From: Hordeum vulgare subsp. vulgare
Lineage: Eukaryota; Streptophyta; Magnoliopsida; Poales; Poaceae
Length of the DNA: 64,000 nt
NCBI RefSeq assembly: GCF_904849725.1
Contig: NC_058519.1
Location: forward strand, 361,181,974-361,245,973
Direction of reading: 5' to 3'
Part shown: positions 32,946 to 44,367 of the stretch, one piece after another
How the letters are laid out: each line of letters opens with the position of its first letter
How positions within the stretch are numbered: the stretch's first letter is position 1
The notes under the pieces: model-generated
Database searches by the model: none
Told to the model about the DNA's origin: nothing
The model's input: the letters and a program-made list of their open reading frames with translations, nothing else
Position numbers and translations under genes: made by a program

Positions 32946-35258
32946 ATGTCAGCTGATGAATCTCTTGGTTCTCATCACATTAACTCATTTGTAGCGTTTC
33001 CTGAAGGAAATATTCAAGTCTCATCAGAATCCTCAAGAGTTCAATCTCATCAGCAAAATCCTCAGCTGAAGAAAATGGAGGATGACAGGAAACAGAAGGG
33101 AGCCAAGAAACTTGAGCAGAATACAACTTTGGATATCCCTGGGGATATTTACTTGGACTATTGCACACCTGATGAAAATGAAACAATGGCCAAGAGAAAG
33201 ATTCGGCTTCAAAAGATAGAACGCCGATGGGCTAAGGAGTGGAAGGAATACAGATTTGTCACTCCCAAGTATGCGAAGAAATTCGCTTTGATGCCTCCTG
33301 GCAAACGGGCTCCACTTGAGGCTCATCAAGTAGCACATCCCTCAAGCCTCAAGACCCTTGATGACTATCCTAATGAAAAGGACAAGAACTTGGCTAAGAT
33401 TAAGAGGCAGGCCGATGATGCAGTGAGGAAATTCAATGAATCATCTGCTGCAGCTTCAACTGCAGCTACTTCCTCTGCCCCTGAGACCTCTGGTTCAGCA
33501 ATTCCTCAACAAAAGTATGTGCCGTCAAAACCAAAGGCTCCAAAGCCTCAAGAGAAACCAGCTCTGGCATCAGTTACAAAACCATCAGCGCCAAAATCCT
33601 CAGCGCCACCACAGGTTTCAAAACCAGAAATGAAGCCGGTCATGAAGCCACTGCCTGCTACGTCCAGCTCCTCACTCCCAGCTGCAACCAGCTCGGAGAC
33701 AAAGTCTTCACCACCTCCTATGAAGACTCAGGTGTCTGCTGGGAAAGGAACAAAAACAAGCCCTAGCAAAATCATCACAGTCCCTTCTGCATCAGAGGGT
33801 AGTGATGAATATGATGATGAAACCGTGCAAGCTATAATTAGAAACAAGCAGGAGAGGGTAGCTCAAGCGTCTGGTAGCGCCATTCCTCTGGCGATGGACC
33901 CCAAAGTCCTCCTAGACTACATAAACATCTGGTATGAGGACCCCAACACTCCTCTTAATGATTTGAAACTTCCCCCTGGCATCAGCCACATGGTGGCCAC
34001 ATTCATCAACGAGGCCAAGTGGAAGGAGCAGCAAGGCAAACAGGCCAAAGTTGCTGAGCTCAAGAAGGAGAAATTCCTCAAGGAGAATCTCCTCAACCTG
34101 ACGCCTCATGCACTGGTGTCAACACAGGGTGAGTTGAACACTTTGACACATAAGTACTCCAAGCTATCTGATCGTCAGAGTCTTAAAAGCAATTTCATCA
34201 AGTTTGCCACAAAAGCTGTTGATGACTACAAGAAGAAGGCTGCCCCTCAAGTACCAACTCCTCAGCCTCTGACTGAAGAGCCAGCCGACCAATCTCCTCA
34301 AGCTGATGAAACTCCTCAAGCTGAGGAAATACCACAAGAAAGCTATGTGGATGTACCGGCAATTGAAGAAATCACCACGGAAAATCCAGCTGATGAATCT
34401 GCTACAGCTGGTGAGACTGCCCCTTTTCCAGCTGCTGCTTCAAAGCAAGCTAATGACTGTGATCCAGCTGGTTCCTCAAAGTCAGCTGATGAATCTGCTG
34501 AGAAAACACCTTCACCAAAAGCTTCAAAGGTGAAGAAGATGACTCCGTTTGCATCATACGTGAAGAATACAAGGGCTGCTGAGAAGGAAGCCAAAAAGAG
34601 AAAGGCCTCCTCAGTAGAAGAAAACACTGAGGCCAAGCGCCTCAAAGCGCTTGAAGAAAATGCTCCACTGGACCCTGTGCCCCTCAACGTCGCTCCATCT
34701 TATGAAATGGTCACCTTTGAAGACCAAGAGAAAGGGCCAGATGAGGAAATGAAGGATGCTGCATCTGAGGAACACACTGACGAAGAAATTCGCATTGACG
34801 ACAGTCCTCAGCCCTGCATTCCTCAGGTAACAACTGCACAAGGATCAGCTGCACCAGCTGATGAATCTGGCTCAGTCACCATGCAAGCTGAGGAAGAGCA
34901 AAGTGAAAATCCTCAAGCTGATGAAATTCAGAGTCCTGAGAAAAATTCTCAAGTTGAGGATCAGGCTGACCCAACTCCTCCTCCCGAGCAAGATCTTCAC
35001 ACTGAGGCTCAGAATGAACCTAGTCCTCCTCCTGAGCAGAACACTCAACACGATGCTCCAGTTGATGACATTCCTCAGCTAGAGGCACAGCCAGATCCCG
35101 TTCTTCAACCTGAAGCACAACATGAGCATGCTCCTCAACCTGAAGCCGAAGCTGATGAAATTCCTCACCCTGAGGACAATGCTGAGGAAAATGCACCAGA
35201 CCAAGACAATGCTTTCGTCGTGCTCAATCCAGAGACTGCAATTGTTGTCTCCCCCTAG
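32946..35258 (+). CDS. Third ORF (env-like position) of B-inner, N-terminal 770 residues
   Basis: Opens MSADESLGSHH. Residues about 40-150 are basic and conserved with B-outer (RKIRLQKIERRWAKEWKEYR, TPKYAKKFAL.PPGKR). Next is a Ser/Pro/Lys-rich linker, then VLLDYINIW and GISHMVATFINEAKWKEQQ (about residues 320-360), a Lys-rich helix-like stretch, and a long acidic region of imperfect P-Q-A/P-E/D-E repeats to the end. I see no signal peptide or membrane segment, so an envelope role is not supported by this copy. TAG at 35256 ends the frame; B-outer reads through at that point, so the full product was probably over 1100 residues. Expression may come from the internal promoter at 32337. Confidence 0.7.
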   Translation: MSADESLGSHHINSFVAFPEGNIQVSSESSRVQSHQQNPQLKKMEDDRKQKGAKKLEQNTTLDIPGDIYLDYCTPDENETMAKRKIRLQKIERRWAKEWKEYRFVTPKYAKKFALMPPGKRAPLEAHQVAHPSSLKTLDDYPNEKDKNLAKIKRQADDAVRKFNESSAAASTAATSSAPETSGSAIPQQKYVPSKPKAPKPQEKPALASVTKPSAPKSSAPPQVSKPEMKPVMKPLPATSSSSLPAATSSETKSSPPPMKTQVSAGKGTKTSPSKIITVPSASEGSDEYDDETVQAIIRNKQERVAQASGSAIPLAMDPKVLLDYINIWYEDPNTPLNDLKLPPGISHMVATFINEAKWKEQQGKQAKVAELKKEKFLKENLLNLTPHALVSTQGELNTLTHKYSKLSDRQSLKSNFIKFATKAVDDYKKKAAPQVPTPQPLTEEPADQSPQADETPQAEEIPQESYVDVPAIEEITTENPADESATAGETAPFPAAASKQANDCDPAGSSKSADESAEKTPSPKASKVKKMTPFASYVKNTRAAEKEAKKRKASSVEENTEAKRLKALEENAPLDPVPLNVAPSYEMVTFEDQEKGPDEEMKDAASEEHTDEEIRIDDSPQPCIPQVTTAQGSAAPADESGSVTMQAEEEQSENPQADEIQSPEKNSQVEDQADPTPPPEQDLHTEAQNEPSPPPEQNTQHDAPVDDIPQLEAQPDPVLQPEAQHEHAPQPEAEADEIPHPEDNAEENAPDQDNAFVVLNPETAIVVSP

Positions 35259-36705
35259 TTCCTCAGCAAAATCTTCAGCCAATGGAGCGTCAGCCATTCT
35301 CCAAGCAACCAAAGTTTCAAAAGGAGAACTTCTTTGAAGAATGCATGTACTTCATTGGAGAAAATCCCTATGACAAGCCTCAAATCAGAACATCTGAAGT
35401 TTTGGACGAGGACACAACTGAATTACTATGCCTCTGTGCTGTGTGGAAGAAATAAGATATTCCAACGCAGGCATATTCCTCATGTTGAACTTGAAGAAAT
35501 ACCATGCCTGGCTCCAGTCCTCAATGTCCTTCATGAAGCTGGACTGCTACCAATGTGCTCAGACATCTCTGATTGGAACAGTGAGCTCATTCTTCAGTTT
35601 TATGCCACTCTTCACATATCTAGCGATACTGAAGACATTAACACCTGGGTGTTTGACTGGATGACGCAAAACATTCACTACAAGGCTCCTGCTACTGAGC
35701 TACTGCGTGAATTGCCAGTATCAATTCCCTTAGAGTAGGCCGTGAAGCCTTATGGTGAACGTGAGCTGCCCAACGGGATGATGGAATTGCTCATGAAGCC
35801 TTTGGCTAAAGGGCAACCACCGAGAAAAACCTTCCTCATCCACGAGCTCAAATATACACCAAAATCTGTTTACAGAATCCTCTACAGTGTTCTTGCGCCG
35901 ATCAAAGCCATGATGATGAAGAAGATGTCATAGGCATCATGAAGAATATCCTCTGCAACATCATCCATGGTATTCCTATCAACATACATGATTTCTTCTT
36001 GAGGACTTTGGCCGACAATGCCATGTGTCCATTTGATCACAAGATATATGCCCCATGGATCATGAGATTCATCAGGACAAGGACAGGCATCAACTTTCTC
36101 GCTGATTGCAACAAGCATGTTGGTTACATGCCTCCTATTAGGGTCAACAAGAAGACTTTCGAGCCTGTTGAAGGAAAAGGAAAGTCTGTTATTGATGAAG
36201 GAAGTAGGCCCCTTGATGGCCAGTTCAGAGAGCCTGAGTCATATTCTTCATGGGATGATACTGAGACTCATCCTCCAAGCCCTGTTGCTCCTCGCGTGCT
36301 GAATACCAGAGAGCTTCTCCTCAGTCTTCACCAAAAGGTTGATCGGAATCACAAGTGGGTCAAACGCCAGTTCGGCGCCATTGCGAAAACCCTCAATGAA
36401 ACTCAGAATGTCATGAAGCTTAACCATCATTACCTTCATGAGGTTTTCATCGCACCTGGGCCATACTTGCTCATCTGAAGACTCAGACAGAACTTGAAGA
36501 ATTGGAGTTTGAGCGAGACTTTGACTGCTCGTGGCCTCCCAAGAAGAAGTTCAGGCCAATTCCAGTTCCAGACCTTGAAGAAAGTTCCTTTTCTTCATTC
36601 CGCACTGCTGAATTTGATGAAGAACAACTCGACACTGCCACCGGTCCAAGTAAGAAGACTACTCCCAAGAAGCACCACGCATCTTCATCAACCGCCAAGG
36701 AGTGA
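35259..36705 (+). pseudogene. Third ORF of B-inner, C-terminal part (broken)
   Basis: Continuation of the third ORF in two frames with stops at 35736 (GAG to TAG by comparison with B-outer) and a 1-base deletion near 35907. Contains FWTRTQLNYYASVLCGRNKI, HVLHEAGLLPMCSD-like text, the FYATLHI...TWVFDWMT block and IHELKYTP.SVYRIL, followed by IIHGIPINIHDFFLRTLADN and IYAPWIMRFIR. Then comes a helix-rich part (LLLSLHQKVDRNHKWVKRQF, TLNETQNVMKLNHHYLHEVF) and a tail with FRPIPVPDLE ending about 36705. The FYATLHI block is shared with element F. Confidence 0.7.
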
Positions 36706-37212
36706 AGTCTTCACAGGCGTTAGTCCTCAGTTTGTCCCTTTTTGTCACTTGATGACAAAGGGGGAGAAACTTGAGTTTTAGTCTTCAAGCGGGATATTTT
36801 GGGGCTTATGAACTATATTTAAGTTACAAACTCTTGGCTCTTCTGAAGTTTTTATGTAATGAATTGTATCTTAATCACGATGGTACTCTGACGCTTTTGA
36901 ACGTTTTTCTCCGCATTCTTATTCCTCAGGTTTTTAATGCACGCATGCTGGAATTCGTCAGATACCATTTTTCATCGTGCATCTTCATTTTCTTCATACT
37001 ATATGTTAAATGTATGCATGATTTACAAGACTCAGGGGGAGATCTCCATGATATAAATCATCAATGTGCATTTGCTGTGAAAAGCAAAATCCTCAAGATA
37101 TGCACATCTTCACGGGGAGTCTCTCTGAATCTTGATTTCAAATTCCTCAAATGAGTATTTACACTTCATATTTTTATCCCTAATTGTCATCAACCACCAA
37201 AAAGGGGGAGAT
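36706..37212 (+). other. 3' region of B-inner with several polypurine tracts
   Basis: Three G-rich tracts: GACAAAGGGGGAGAAAC at about 36754-36770, CTCAGGGGGAGATC at about 37031-37044, and the terminal AAAAAGGGGGAGATT adjoining LTR3 (to 37212). Multiple polypurine tracts upstream of the 3' LTR are a known mark of Sireviruses. Confidence 0.85.
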
Positions 37213-38611
37213 TGTAAGTGCATCTAGTGCCCCTTAGTGATTTTGGTGGTTTGAAGACTTATAGGTTAAGTATCTAATGTGTTCATGAGTATACACAGGA
37301 TCTATAAGTCACTGAGGAGTTTGAAATATTTGATGAATATCGACCCCTAAAAATGTATATCTTCGGTTGAAGAAATTGGTCTGCAGCTGAAGAACTGAAT
37401 CACGAAGAATCTGCGATGAAATTGATATTCCTCATGAAGATATTGAAACTGAGGAATTCGGTGTGTCCTAAAGAAAATCATTCTGAAGACTTTGAAGCAT
37501 GAAGATTTACTCTTTCTGTTTTGTTTTCTTCACACTTGATTAATAGGAACACCGTACTGTCAAAGGGGGTCGAATTTACACTTTGGAATGAATTACCTCA
37601 TGATGCTCAACCCAAGCCTAATCCTACCAAAAGCCTCAAGTGAGGAATACGAGTGACATGAGGACTCTCACAGTTGAGGGTTCCGACTGTTTCGCTAGCC
37701 ACACCACATCATTGGTCTTATCCACACCAACGGTCATATTATTTAAGGGCATTAGTGTCAAATCATGTCGGGAGGCTCCCAGGCTATAAATAGCCGCCCC
37801 CACAACAATTAGCTGGTTGGTTGCTCCGTTAGAAACTGAGACTTGTCATAACAGCAACCCAATTCCTCAGAGTCTTCGAGAGTAATTCATCAGTGAGGAA
37901 ATACCCCATACACCAAACCACAAACCTAGTACCAAGTGATTGAGCATCACTAAAGAAGTTGTTCCTGTGTGGGACTGAAGCCTTTTACCTTTGAGGACTG
38001 TGCATCCTCCAGACGGTTAGGCATCATGGTCTAGAGCAATCCAGTAGTCAATTGTGGATCGCCGGGTGACCAAGTTTGTGAGGGTTATGAAGTCTGCCCT
38101 GAAGACTTACCACGAGTGTTGGGCGAGGATTGTGTGTTCTTATCCCAAGGAGAATACGGTAGGGACTGTGTGTCTTTTGTTTTCAATACCAAGCCGCTCT
38201 AAACCAGATGTACAACTGTCACAGTAGTTGGAACTGGGTCATCAACTACTGTCTTCACTGTGAAACAGGTTCTAATTCCTCAACTCCTTACATTCCTCAG
38301 ATTATGTGTTGATGACTTTCACTATTACTGTTTGAAGAATTTGTTAAAGACTTTCTCTGAAATTCCTCAACCCCAAATTCTTCACACTAGTTAATCCTCA
38401 TCTGTTTTCTGCGTGCCTGCTCACTGTGCAATCTATTTTCACATTCCTCATACTAAATAACTGCTGTTGTGAAACTTTGCAGTTCTGATCCTTTACTATT
38501 TCCGCTGTAAGTTAGTCATCAGTGAGGAATTTTCTCAAAAGGAATTTCCTCAGTTATGAAATTCTAAAAATCTCCTATTCACCCCCCTATAGTCGATATA
38601 ACGCACTTTCA
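37213..38611 (+). repeat. 3' LTR of B-inner (LTR3)
   Basis: 1399 bp, TGTAAGTGCATCTAGT...GCACTTTCA; TATA box at 37784-37792. About 70 substitutions and one 14-base gap against LTR2, counted by hand. Confidence 0.92.
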
Positions 38612-40240
38612 AAAGAAGAAATACAAGCATGATAGTTCTGATGACTCGAAGAAAAAGAAAAATCTTCAAAATCCTCATCTTCAAAGTCCTCATCGCTCAA
38701 GAAGACTAGTTTCAGAAAGACTAGGGCACTTATTGGCAAGGAAATGGATTCCATGGCAGAATCTTAGGAATGTGATGAAGAGGAGGGTTCTGATGAAGAA
38801 TCAGAATCTGGACAGGCTAGCCTTGCAATTGCAACCACATTCGTCAGCAAGTCAATCTTCAACCTTGAAGAAAATTTAAACACCATCCACACTGATGACT
38901 ATGCTGATGACTTCGCTCCAACCTATTCCTTCATGGAAAAAGGTTCAAAGGTACCGAATGATGCTTCCTCCTCTGATTCAAGTGATTGTGAACCTGATGA
39001 TTATAAAAAACCCAGTTACAGTAAACTTGCTATAATTGCCACTAAACAACAAACTGCCCTGGAAAAGCTTCAGAAACTGCTAGATAGAAGTGATGATCTG
39101 TTGAATGATGAAATGAATCTTACCCAAATCCTCACTGAAGATATGAAAAGCCTCAGTCCAGATTTGATAATCTTCAAGATCGTCATGTTACACTCCTCGC
39201 TGATCATGAGAAACTTTCCTATGAATTTCTTCAAAGGAAGCTTGATCTTGAGAAGCTGAGGATTTCTCATGATGATCTTCATATGGAAAATGATTCATTA
39301 CTAGCTCAACAGATCAGTACTGCTCAAGTTGAATTCATTCCTCCATGTCTTAAATGCATCGAACGTGAAATTGCTAATTCTTCACCAGAATCATCATATG
39401 CTTCTATTGCTACAAATTCCTCAACTACTCCTATAGTGTCAAATTCCTCACTTGAGGAAACCACAAATGTCACTGATGAAAATGGAGGGCTCAAGGAATT
39501 GTATGTGAAAAACATATACAAAAGTCTCAAAGGACACCAAACCCTTTGTGATGTGCTCAAAAATCAAATCTTGAAAAGGAACCCAAGGAAAGAAGGAATT
39601 GCCTTTGAGAGGAAATTGAATGCTGATGGATCTTATTGGAAACCTGAGCAGTATCCCAAAACCTCATGGGTTGCTGCTACTGGGCCTCCTTTTGATCCAT
39701 CCAATCTAACAGGCTTTTCATGTGAATTATCCTATTCCTCAGATGAGTCATTTGACTCCAACTATAAACTGTTCAAAAATCAATCTGGTGAAGTATTTGC
39801 TCAATATGTTGGAACTAACTGCAAGAATGGGCCTCCTCTGAGGAAAATCTGGGTTCCCAAAAGTTGCCTTGAAAATCTTCAGGTGAATGTCCTCATGACA
39901 CCACCTATGAAGAATTTGAATCCCAGATGAAATTCCTTAGGAGGACCAAAGTTTTCAAGAGGATCAAAATCCTCAAGTGGTAAAAACTATGCTCCTACCC
40001 GTGCTAATGCTTCTAACATGCAGGGAAATTACAAGGAATATGAATATGAGCGTTATTCTTCAAATCATTATGTTCATAAATCCTCAAATAAGTTCTCTGC
40101 ATATTCATTTGAGTACTTTAACCCCCTACTGTTAAGAGAAGTGCATTAGCTTCAATGCCCCCCTTTCTCATATGGTGCTCGCAGGATGATGAATGCTTTA
40201 CCACCCCTTCAGATGTGGGTGGTGAAGAAATTGAACTAAT
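38612..40240 (+). pseudogene. gag of B-outer, 3' part
   Basis: Resumes gag at the basic KKKYKHDSSDD segment that follows the zinc knuckle, and runs to about 40240 with stops and frameshifts (for example TAG near 38764, and shifts near 39160 and 39927). Open parts are 38933-39259 and 39283-39930, the latter with the conserved KNIYKSLKGHQTLCDVLKNQ block. Joined in order with 23643-24564, it accounts for the whole gag of B-outer. Confidence 0.85.
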
Positions 40241-41954
40241 CACTTCTGCAGGTCAAGTCTCCAGATGAAAATCATCATCTGAAGAATTTGTTGGAGACCT
40301 GAGGAAAATGCTTGATAGGACACAAGCTAATATTGAGGAAATAGAAATATTTCACACATCCTTATTATTCTGTTTATGATGAAATTGGTATCATATGCTT
40401 CAAGTCTGAAGCATATGAGATGGTAAGCTGTACTAAATCATCTGTAGGATGACAAACCCAAGAGTACTGAGTGGGTTCTTGATAGTGGCTGCACACACCA
40501 CATGTCTGGTGAAAAAAGCTTGCTGATGAATATGCCACTAACTCCATCACCCCTAAAGCAAATCACATATGCTCACAAAGGTAAAAGCAAGGTATTGGGA
40601 CTTGGCAAAGTGGCTATTTCCAAGGATAGGCACATGGACAAAGTAATGCTTGTTGAATCCCTTGGATTTAACCTCATGTCAGTCTCAATGCTTTGTGATC
40701 TTGATATGATTGTTATCTTTTGAAGATATAGATGTGTTGTCATCATGGAATCTGACAGATCCAAAGTCTTCGAAGGTGTTAGAAGAGGGGATTTGTACAT
40801 TGTTGATTTCTCTACAGGTCCTCAATTAGCCACTTGCTTACTAGCAAAAACCTCAGAAGGGTGGTTGTGGCATCGAAGACTCGGTCATGCAGGCATGAGG
40901 AATTTGCACACGCTCGCAACGAAGAAGCATGTTATCGGCATCGAATCAGTCAAAGTCCTCAAGGATCACCTCTACGGTGCTTGTGAGTCTGGGAAAATGA
41001 CCAGATCCAAGCACCCCTCGAAGACTATCATGACCACTACTAGTCCATTTGAATTATTTCACATGGATCTATTCTACTCATTATGCCACTCTAACAAATG
41101 CATCATCTTTATATGGCTTTGTCATAGTTGATGATTATTCCAGATATACATGGGTGCATATCATCTTATATAAAACTGAAGTGCAGGAAGTCTTCAAACG
41201 ATTTTCTTCAAGGGCCTCGACGAACCTTGGCCTCAAGATCAAACACATCATGAGTGGTAATGGAACATAGTTCAAAAACACTGGTCTTGATAATTATCTT
41301 GATGAACTTGGTATTACTCACGAATTGTCTGCTCCTTATACTCCTCAACAGAATGGTGTCGTCGAAAGGAAGAACAAGACTCTGGTTGAGATGGCAAGAA
41401 CCATGCTTGAAGAATATCAGACTCCTCGTCGCTTTTGGCCTGAAGCAATCAACACTGCATGCCATATCATCAAGAGGGTATATCTTCACAAATTCCTCAA
41501 GAAAACCTCATATGAACTCCTCACAGACAAGAAACCCAATGTAAGTTATTTCAAAGTCTTCGGTGCAAAATGTTGGATTAGAGATCCTCCCCATAGCTCA
41601 AAGTTTGAACCTAAGGCACATGAGGGTTTTATGCTCGGTTATGGAAAGGACTCGCACACCTACAGAGTCTTCAACAACTATCACAACAAGGTTGTTGATA
41701 CTGTAGATGTGTGGTTCGATGAAACTAATGTCTCGCAAAGAGAGCAATTGCCTCCTGATCCAGATAAGTTGTCTCCTGAGGAAGCAATAAAGCTCAAAGC
41801 TACTCAAGACATTGTTCCCACTTAGGAAATTGATGAAGAAATCATTCCCAACACTAATGAAAATCAAGAAGATGCTCCTGAGGAAATTGCTCCAGAACCA
41901 ATTCCTCAGCCTAGATGAAATCCTCAACCAGCTCATCCGAGGATTGCAAATGAA

Positions 41955-42935
41955 GTGGAACTTGACAAAATCCTCAATGACATCAATGTGCCAGGTCCTC
42001 TCACTCCCTCAAAAGCTTCACACTTAGTTAACTTTTGTGGGCATTTCTCCTTTGTGTCTATCACAAAACCTTCAAAAGTTGTTGAGGCTTTCATGGAACC
42101 GGAGTGGATCCAAGCCATGCAAGACGAACTTCTTCAATTCAAGATGAATGCCCTATGGGAGCTCGTCAAACGACCAGATCCTCGCAAGCACAATATCATC
42201 GACACCAAGTGGATTTTCCGAAACAAGCAAGATGAGGATGGTCAAGTGGTGAGGAATGAGGAACGACTTGTAGCCCAAGGCTACACACAGGTTGAAGGAA
42301 TAGATTTCGATGAAACTTTTGCACCTGTTGATAGACTTGAAGCTATTCGAGTACTAATTGCTTATGCTAATCATCATAACATCATCTTATATCAAATGGA
42401 TGTGAAAAGTGCATTCCTCAATGGTAAGCTTGAGGAAGAAGTATATGTTGCTCAGCCCCGAGGTTTTGAGGATCCAAAGAATCTAGACAAAGTCTTCAGA
42501 CTCAAAAAGGCGCTCTATGGTCTCAAGCAAGCCCCTCGGGCATGGTATGATACATTGAAGGAATTCCTCATGAAGAAAGGCTTCAAACCTGGTTCATTCG
42601 ATCCAACTATTTTCACTAAATCCTATGATAATGAACTATTTGTGTGCCAGATATATGTCGATGATATCATATTTGGATGTACTGACAAATGTTACAGTGA
42701 TGAATTTGCTTACATGATGAATGAAGAATATCATATGTCTATGATGGGGGAGCTGAAATTCTTCTTAGGTATTCAAATTCGTCAACAACGCAATCGAATC
42801 TTCATATCACAGGAGAAATACCTCAACGATGTTATGATGAAATTCAACATGCATGAATGCAGACGTGCCAAGACTCCAATGCCTACCAACGGCCACCTCT
42901 GCACTGACGAAAATGGTAAAGAATTCGATCAGTAG
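41955..42935 (+). CDS. Open RT segment of B-outer
   Basis: 326 codons covering most of Copia RT. It has [42 protein letters not shown] with the first catalytic Asp, [24 protein letters not shown] with the YVDD catalytic pair, and [12 protein letters not shown]. The frame ends in TAG at 42933 just before VYRSMIASLLYLC, which continues in the same frame, so the TAG is an acquired stop. Confidence 0.8.
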   Translation: MELDKILNDINVPGPLTPSKASHLVNFCGHFSFVSITKPSKVVEAFMEPEWIQAMQDELLQFKMNALWELVKRPDPRKHNIIDTKWIFRNKQDEDGQVVRNEERLVAQGYTQVEGIDFDETFAPVDRLEAIRVLIAYANHHNIILYQMDVKSAFLNGKLEEEVYVAQPRGFEDPKNLDKVFRLKKALYGLKQAPRAWYDTLKEFLMKKGFKPGSFDPTIFTKSYDNELFVCQIYVDDIIFGCTDKCYSDEFAYMMNEEYHMSMMGELKFFLGIQIRQQRNRIFISQEKYLNDVMMKFNMHECRRAKTPMPTNGHLCTDENGKEFDQ

Positions 42936-42947
42936 GTATATCGCTCC

Positions 42948-43607
42948 ATGATTGCCTCTTTACTATATTTGTGTGCATCTAGGCGAGATATAATGCTTAG
43001 TGTTTGCATGTGTGCACGTTTTCAAGCAAAACCGAAGGAATCACACCATAAGGGTGTGAAGTATATTCTTCGATACTTAGCTCACACACCAACAATAGGA
43101 TTGTGGTACCCCAAGGGCTCAAATCTTTATCTTGTTGGATATTCTGATTCTGACTATGCTGGTGACCGTGTGGATCGCAAGTCAACCTCGGACACAGGTA
43201 ATTTCGTCGGAAGATCACTAGTCTGCTGGTCCTCAAAGAAGCAGAACTGCGTTTCACTCTCCACTACCGAAGTTGAGTACATTGATGCTAGTTCATGCTG
43301 TGCTCAATTACTATGGATGAAGCAAACCCTCAAGGACTACGGCATCAACATGAAGAATGTGCCTCTCTACTGCGACAATGAGAGTGCAATCAAGATTGCA
43401 TACAACCCAGTACAGCACTCGAAGACCATGCACATCCAGATTCGTCATTATTTTCTTCGGGACCATGTCCTCAAGGGAAATATCCCCATCGGCCATGTGA
43501 AGACTGACGATCAACTGGCAGATATCTTCACTAAGCCCTTGGATGAGAAAAGGTTTTGCAAGTTGCGGTGTGAGCTAAATATCTTAGAATCTTCAAATGT
43601 TCTGTAA
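42948..43607 (+). CDS. Open connection/RNase H segment of B-outer
   Basis: 219 codons in the same frame as the RT segment. Contains LLYLCASRRDI, YSDSDYAGDRVDRKSTS with the first RNase H Asp, STTEVEYIDAS with the Glu, LYCDNESAIKIAYNPVQHSK with the next Asp, and the end DQLADIFTKPLDE. It ends at 43607, matching the end of pol in B-inner. Confidence 0.8.
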   Translation: MIASLLYLCASRRDIMLSVCMCARFQAKPKESHHKGVKYILRYLAHTPTIGLWYPKGSNLYLVGYSDSDYAGDRVDRKSTSDTGNFVGRSLVCWSSKKQNCVSLSTTEVEYIDASSCCAQLLWMKQTLKDYGINMKNVPLYCDNESAIKIAYNPVQHSKTMHIQIRHYFLRDHVLKGNIPIGHVKTDDQLADIFTKPLDEKRFCKLRCELNILESSNVL

Positions 43608-44358
43608 AAACATGCAGACATCCTAACACTTATGCAAAATTGATGACTTAGATGTGCAACACACAATGAATCGATTTTCTTCAACCAATGAAGAATATCA
43701 CTCTTAGTGTGAGGAAATCAACAAAGAAATTGATTCTCAGGGGCCTACGACAATTGTACGCGGCGTCTGAAATCAACATTCTTATATGGTGGGTAACGCC
43801 AGCACCCAAGTTGAAATTCCTCACGTTGAATTTGTTCAAAGCCGAATTTCTTCAAAAGCCGAATTTCTTCAAACTTGTTTTTCTTCAAAACTGAAATTCA
43901 TCATCATGACGCTTTGTCACAAAATCCTCAAGTTAATCAAAATCTTCAAAAACACTTGATGATTTTCATTTACCTAGATAGACTGTGATTTCAAAGTCCT
44001 CAACAGCATTCACTTATAGCTATTTCTTAAATTTGACATTTCATCTAAGTGAATGTGATCGGACCGTACTTTCCCTCTATGCTACTCTCACACGTAGTCT
44101 ATTCAATTCTTCATATGCGTTCTACTTGAAACTTTGTTCAAAATCCTCACTGCGTCCTTGTCAGTTGATGATTTTGTAACAAAATCCTCAAATCTTCAAA
44201 AATATTTTTGTTGTTGTTACACAGTAACTGATTCCCACTTTCCCCGTTTGGATAACCACGATCTCCACCGCTGAGGTCGTGGGCTACACGTGTCTTGCGA
44301 AGACGTAGAGACAGGGGCTATTAGGTCCGATACTTTCGCGGCAACAGTTACCACCTGG
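43608..44358 (+). other. Spacer between pol and the third ORF of B-outer
   Basis: Noncoding, matching 31725-32336 but longer by a duplicated TTCTTCAAAAGCCGAATT-type segment around 43845-43875. Dense in TTCTTCAAA and TCCTCAA words. Confidence 0.7.
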
Positions 44359-44367
44359 CTATAAATA
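44359..44367 (+). promoter_or_regulatory. Internal TATA box before the third ORF of B-outer
   Basis: CTATAAATA in CACCTGGCTATAAATATGTC; same place and context as 32337 in B-inner. Confidence 0.65.

Larger units (their letters stand above)
24565..38611 (+). mobile_element. Sirevirus-like Copia element B-inner
   Basis: Complete 14,047-bp element: LTR2, tRNA-Met primer site, gag, pol, third ORF, polypurine tracts, LTR3. It is inserted in the gag of B-outer directly after the zinc-knuckle region. Flanks are GAAGA (24560-24564) and AAAGA (38612-38616), a 5-bp target duplication with one substitution. The gag sequence of B-outer resumes exactly after it. The two LTRs differ by about 5% by my hand alignment, less than those of B-outer, in line with later insertion. 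Coding regions carry several stops and frameshifts, so the copy is dead. Confidence 0.92.
40446..43607 (+). pseudogene. pol of B-outer (broken)
   Basis: Same order as in B-inner. The protease motif WVLDSGCTHHMSG is kept. Breaks include TGA at 40721 (GGT in B-inner), a 5-base deletion near 41071 that removes the Gly-Pro of the integrase DLFGP motif, loss of the second catalytic Asp of integrase (GAT to GGT at 41256-41258), TAG at 41268, TAG at 41823, TGA at 41917 and TAG at 42933. Despite these, long open stretches remain at 41325-41825, 41955-42935 and 42948-43607. The RT part is more complete than in B-inner. Confidence 0.85.

Noticed and set aside
32946..35258. Calling the third ORF of B an envelope protein
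   Set aside because: The position matches env-like ORFs of Sireviruses, but I see no signal peptide, membrane segment or fusion-like region; the acidic repeats and helix-rich end fit an intracellular protein.
22172..38611. Tandem array of B elements sharing LTRs
   Set aside because: LTR variants pair 1 with 4 and 2 with 3, target duplications surround each element, and gag of B-outer resumes at 38612, so the structure is nested.
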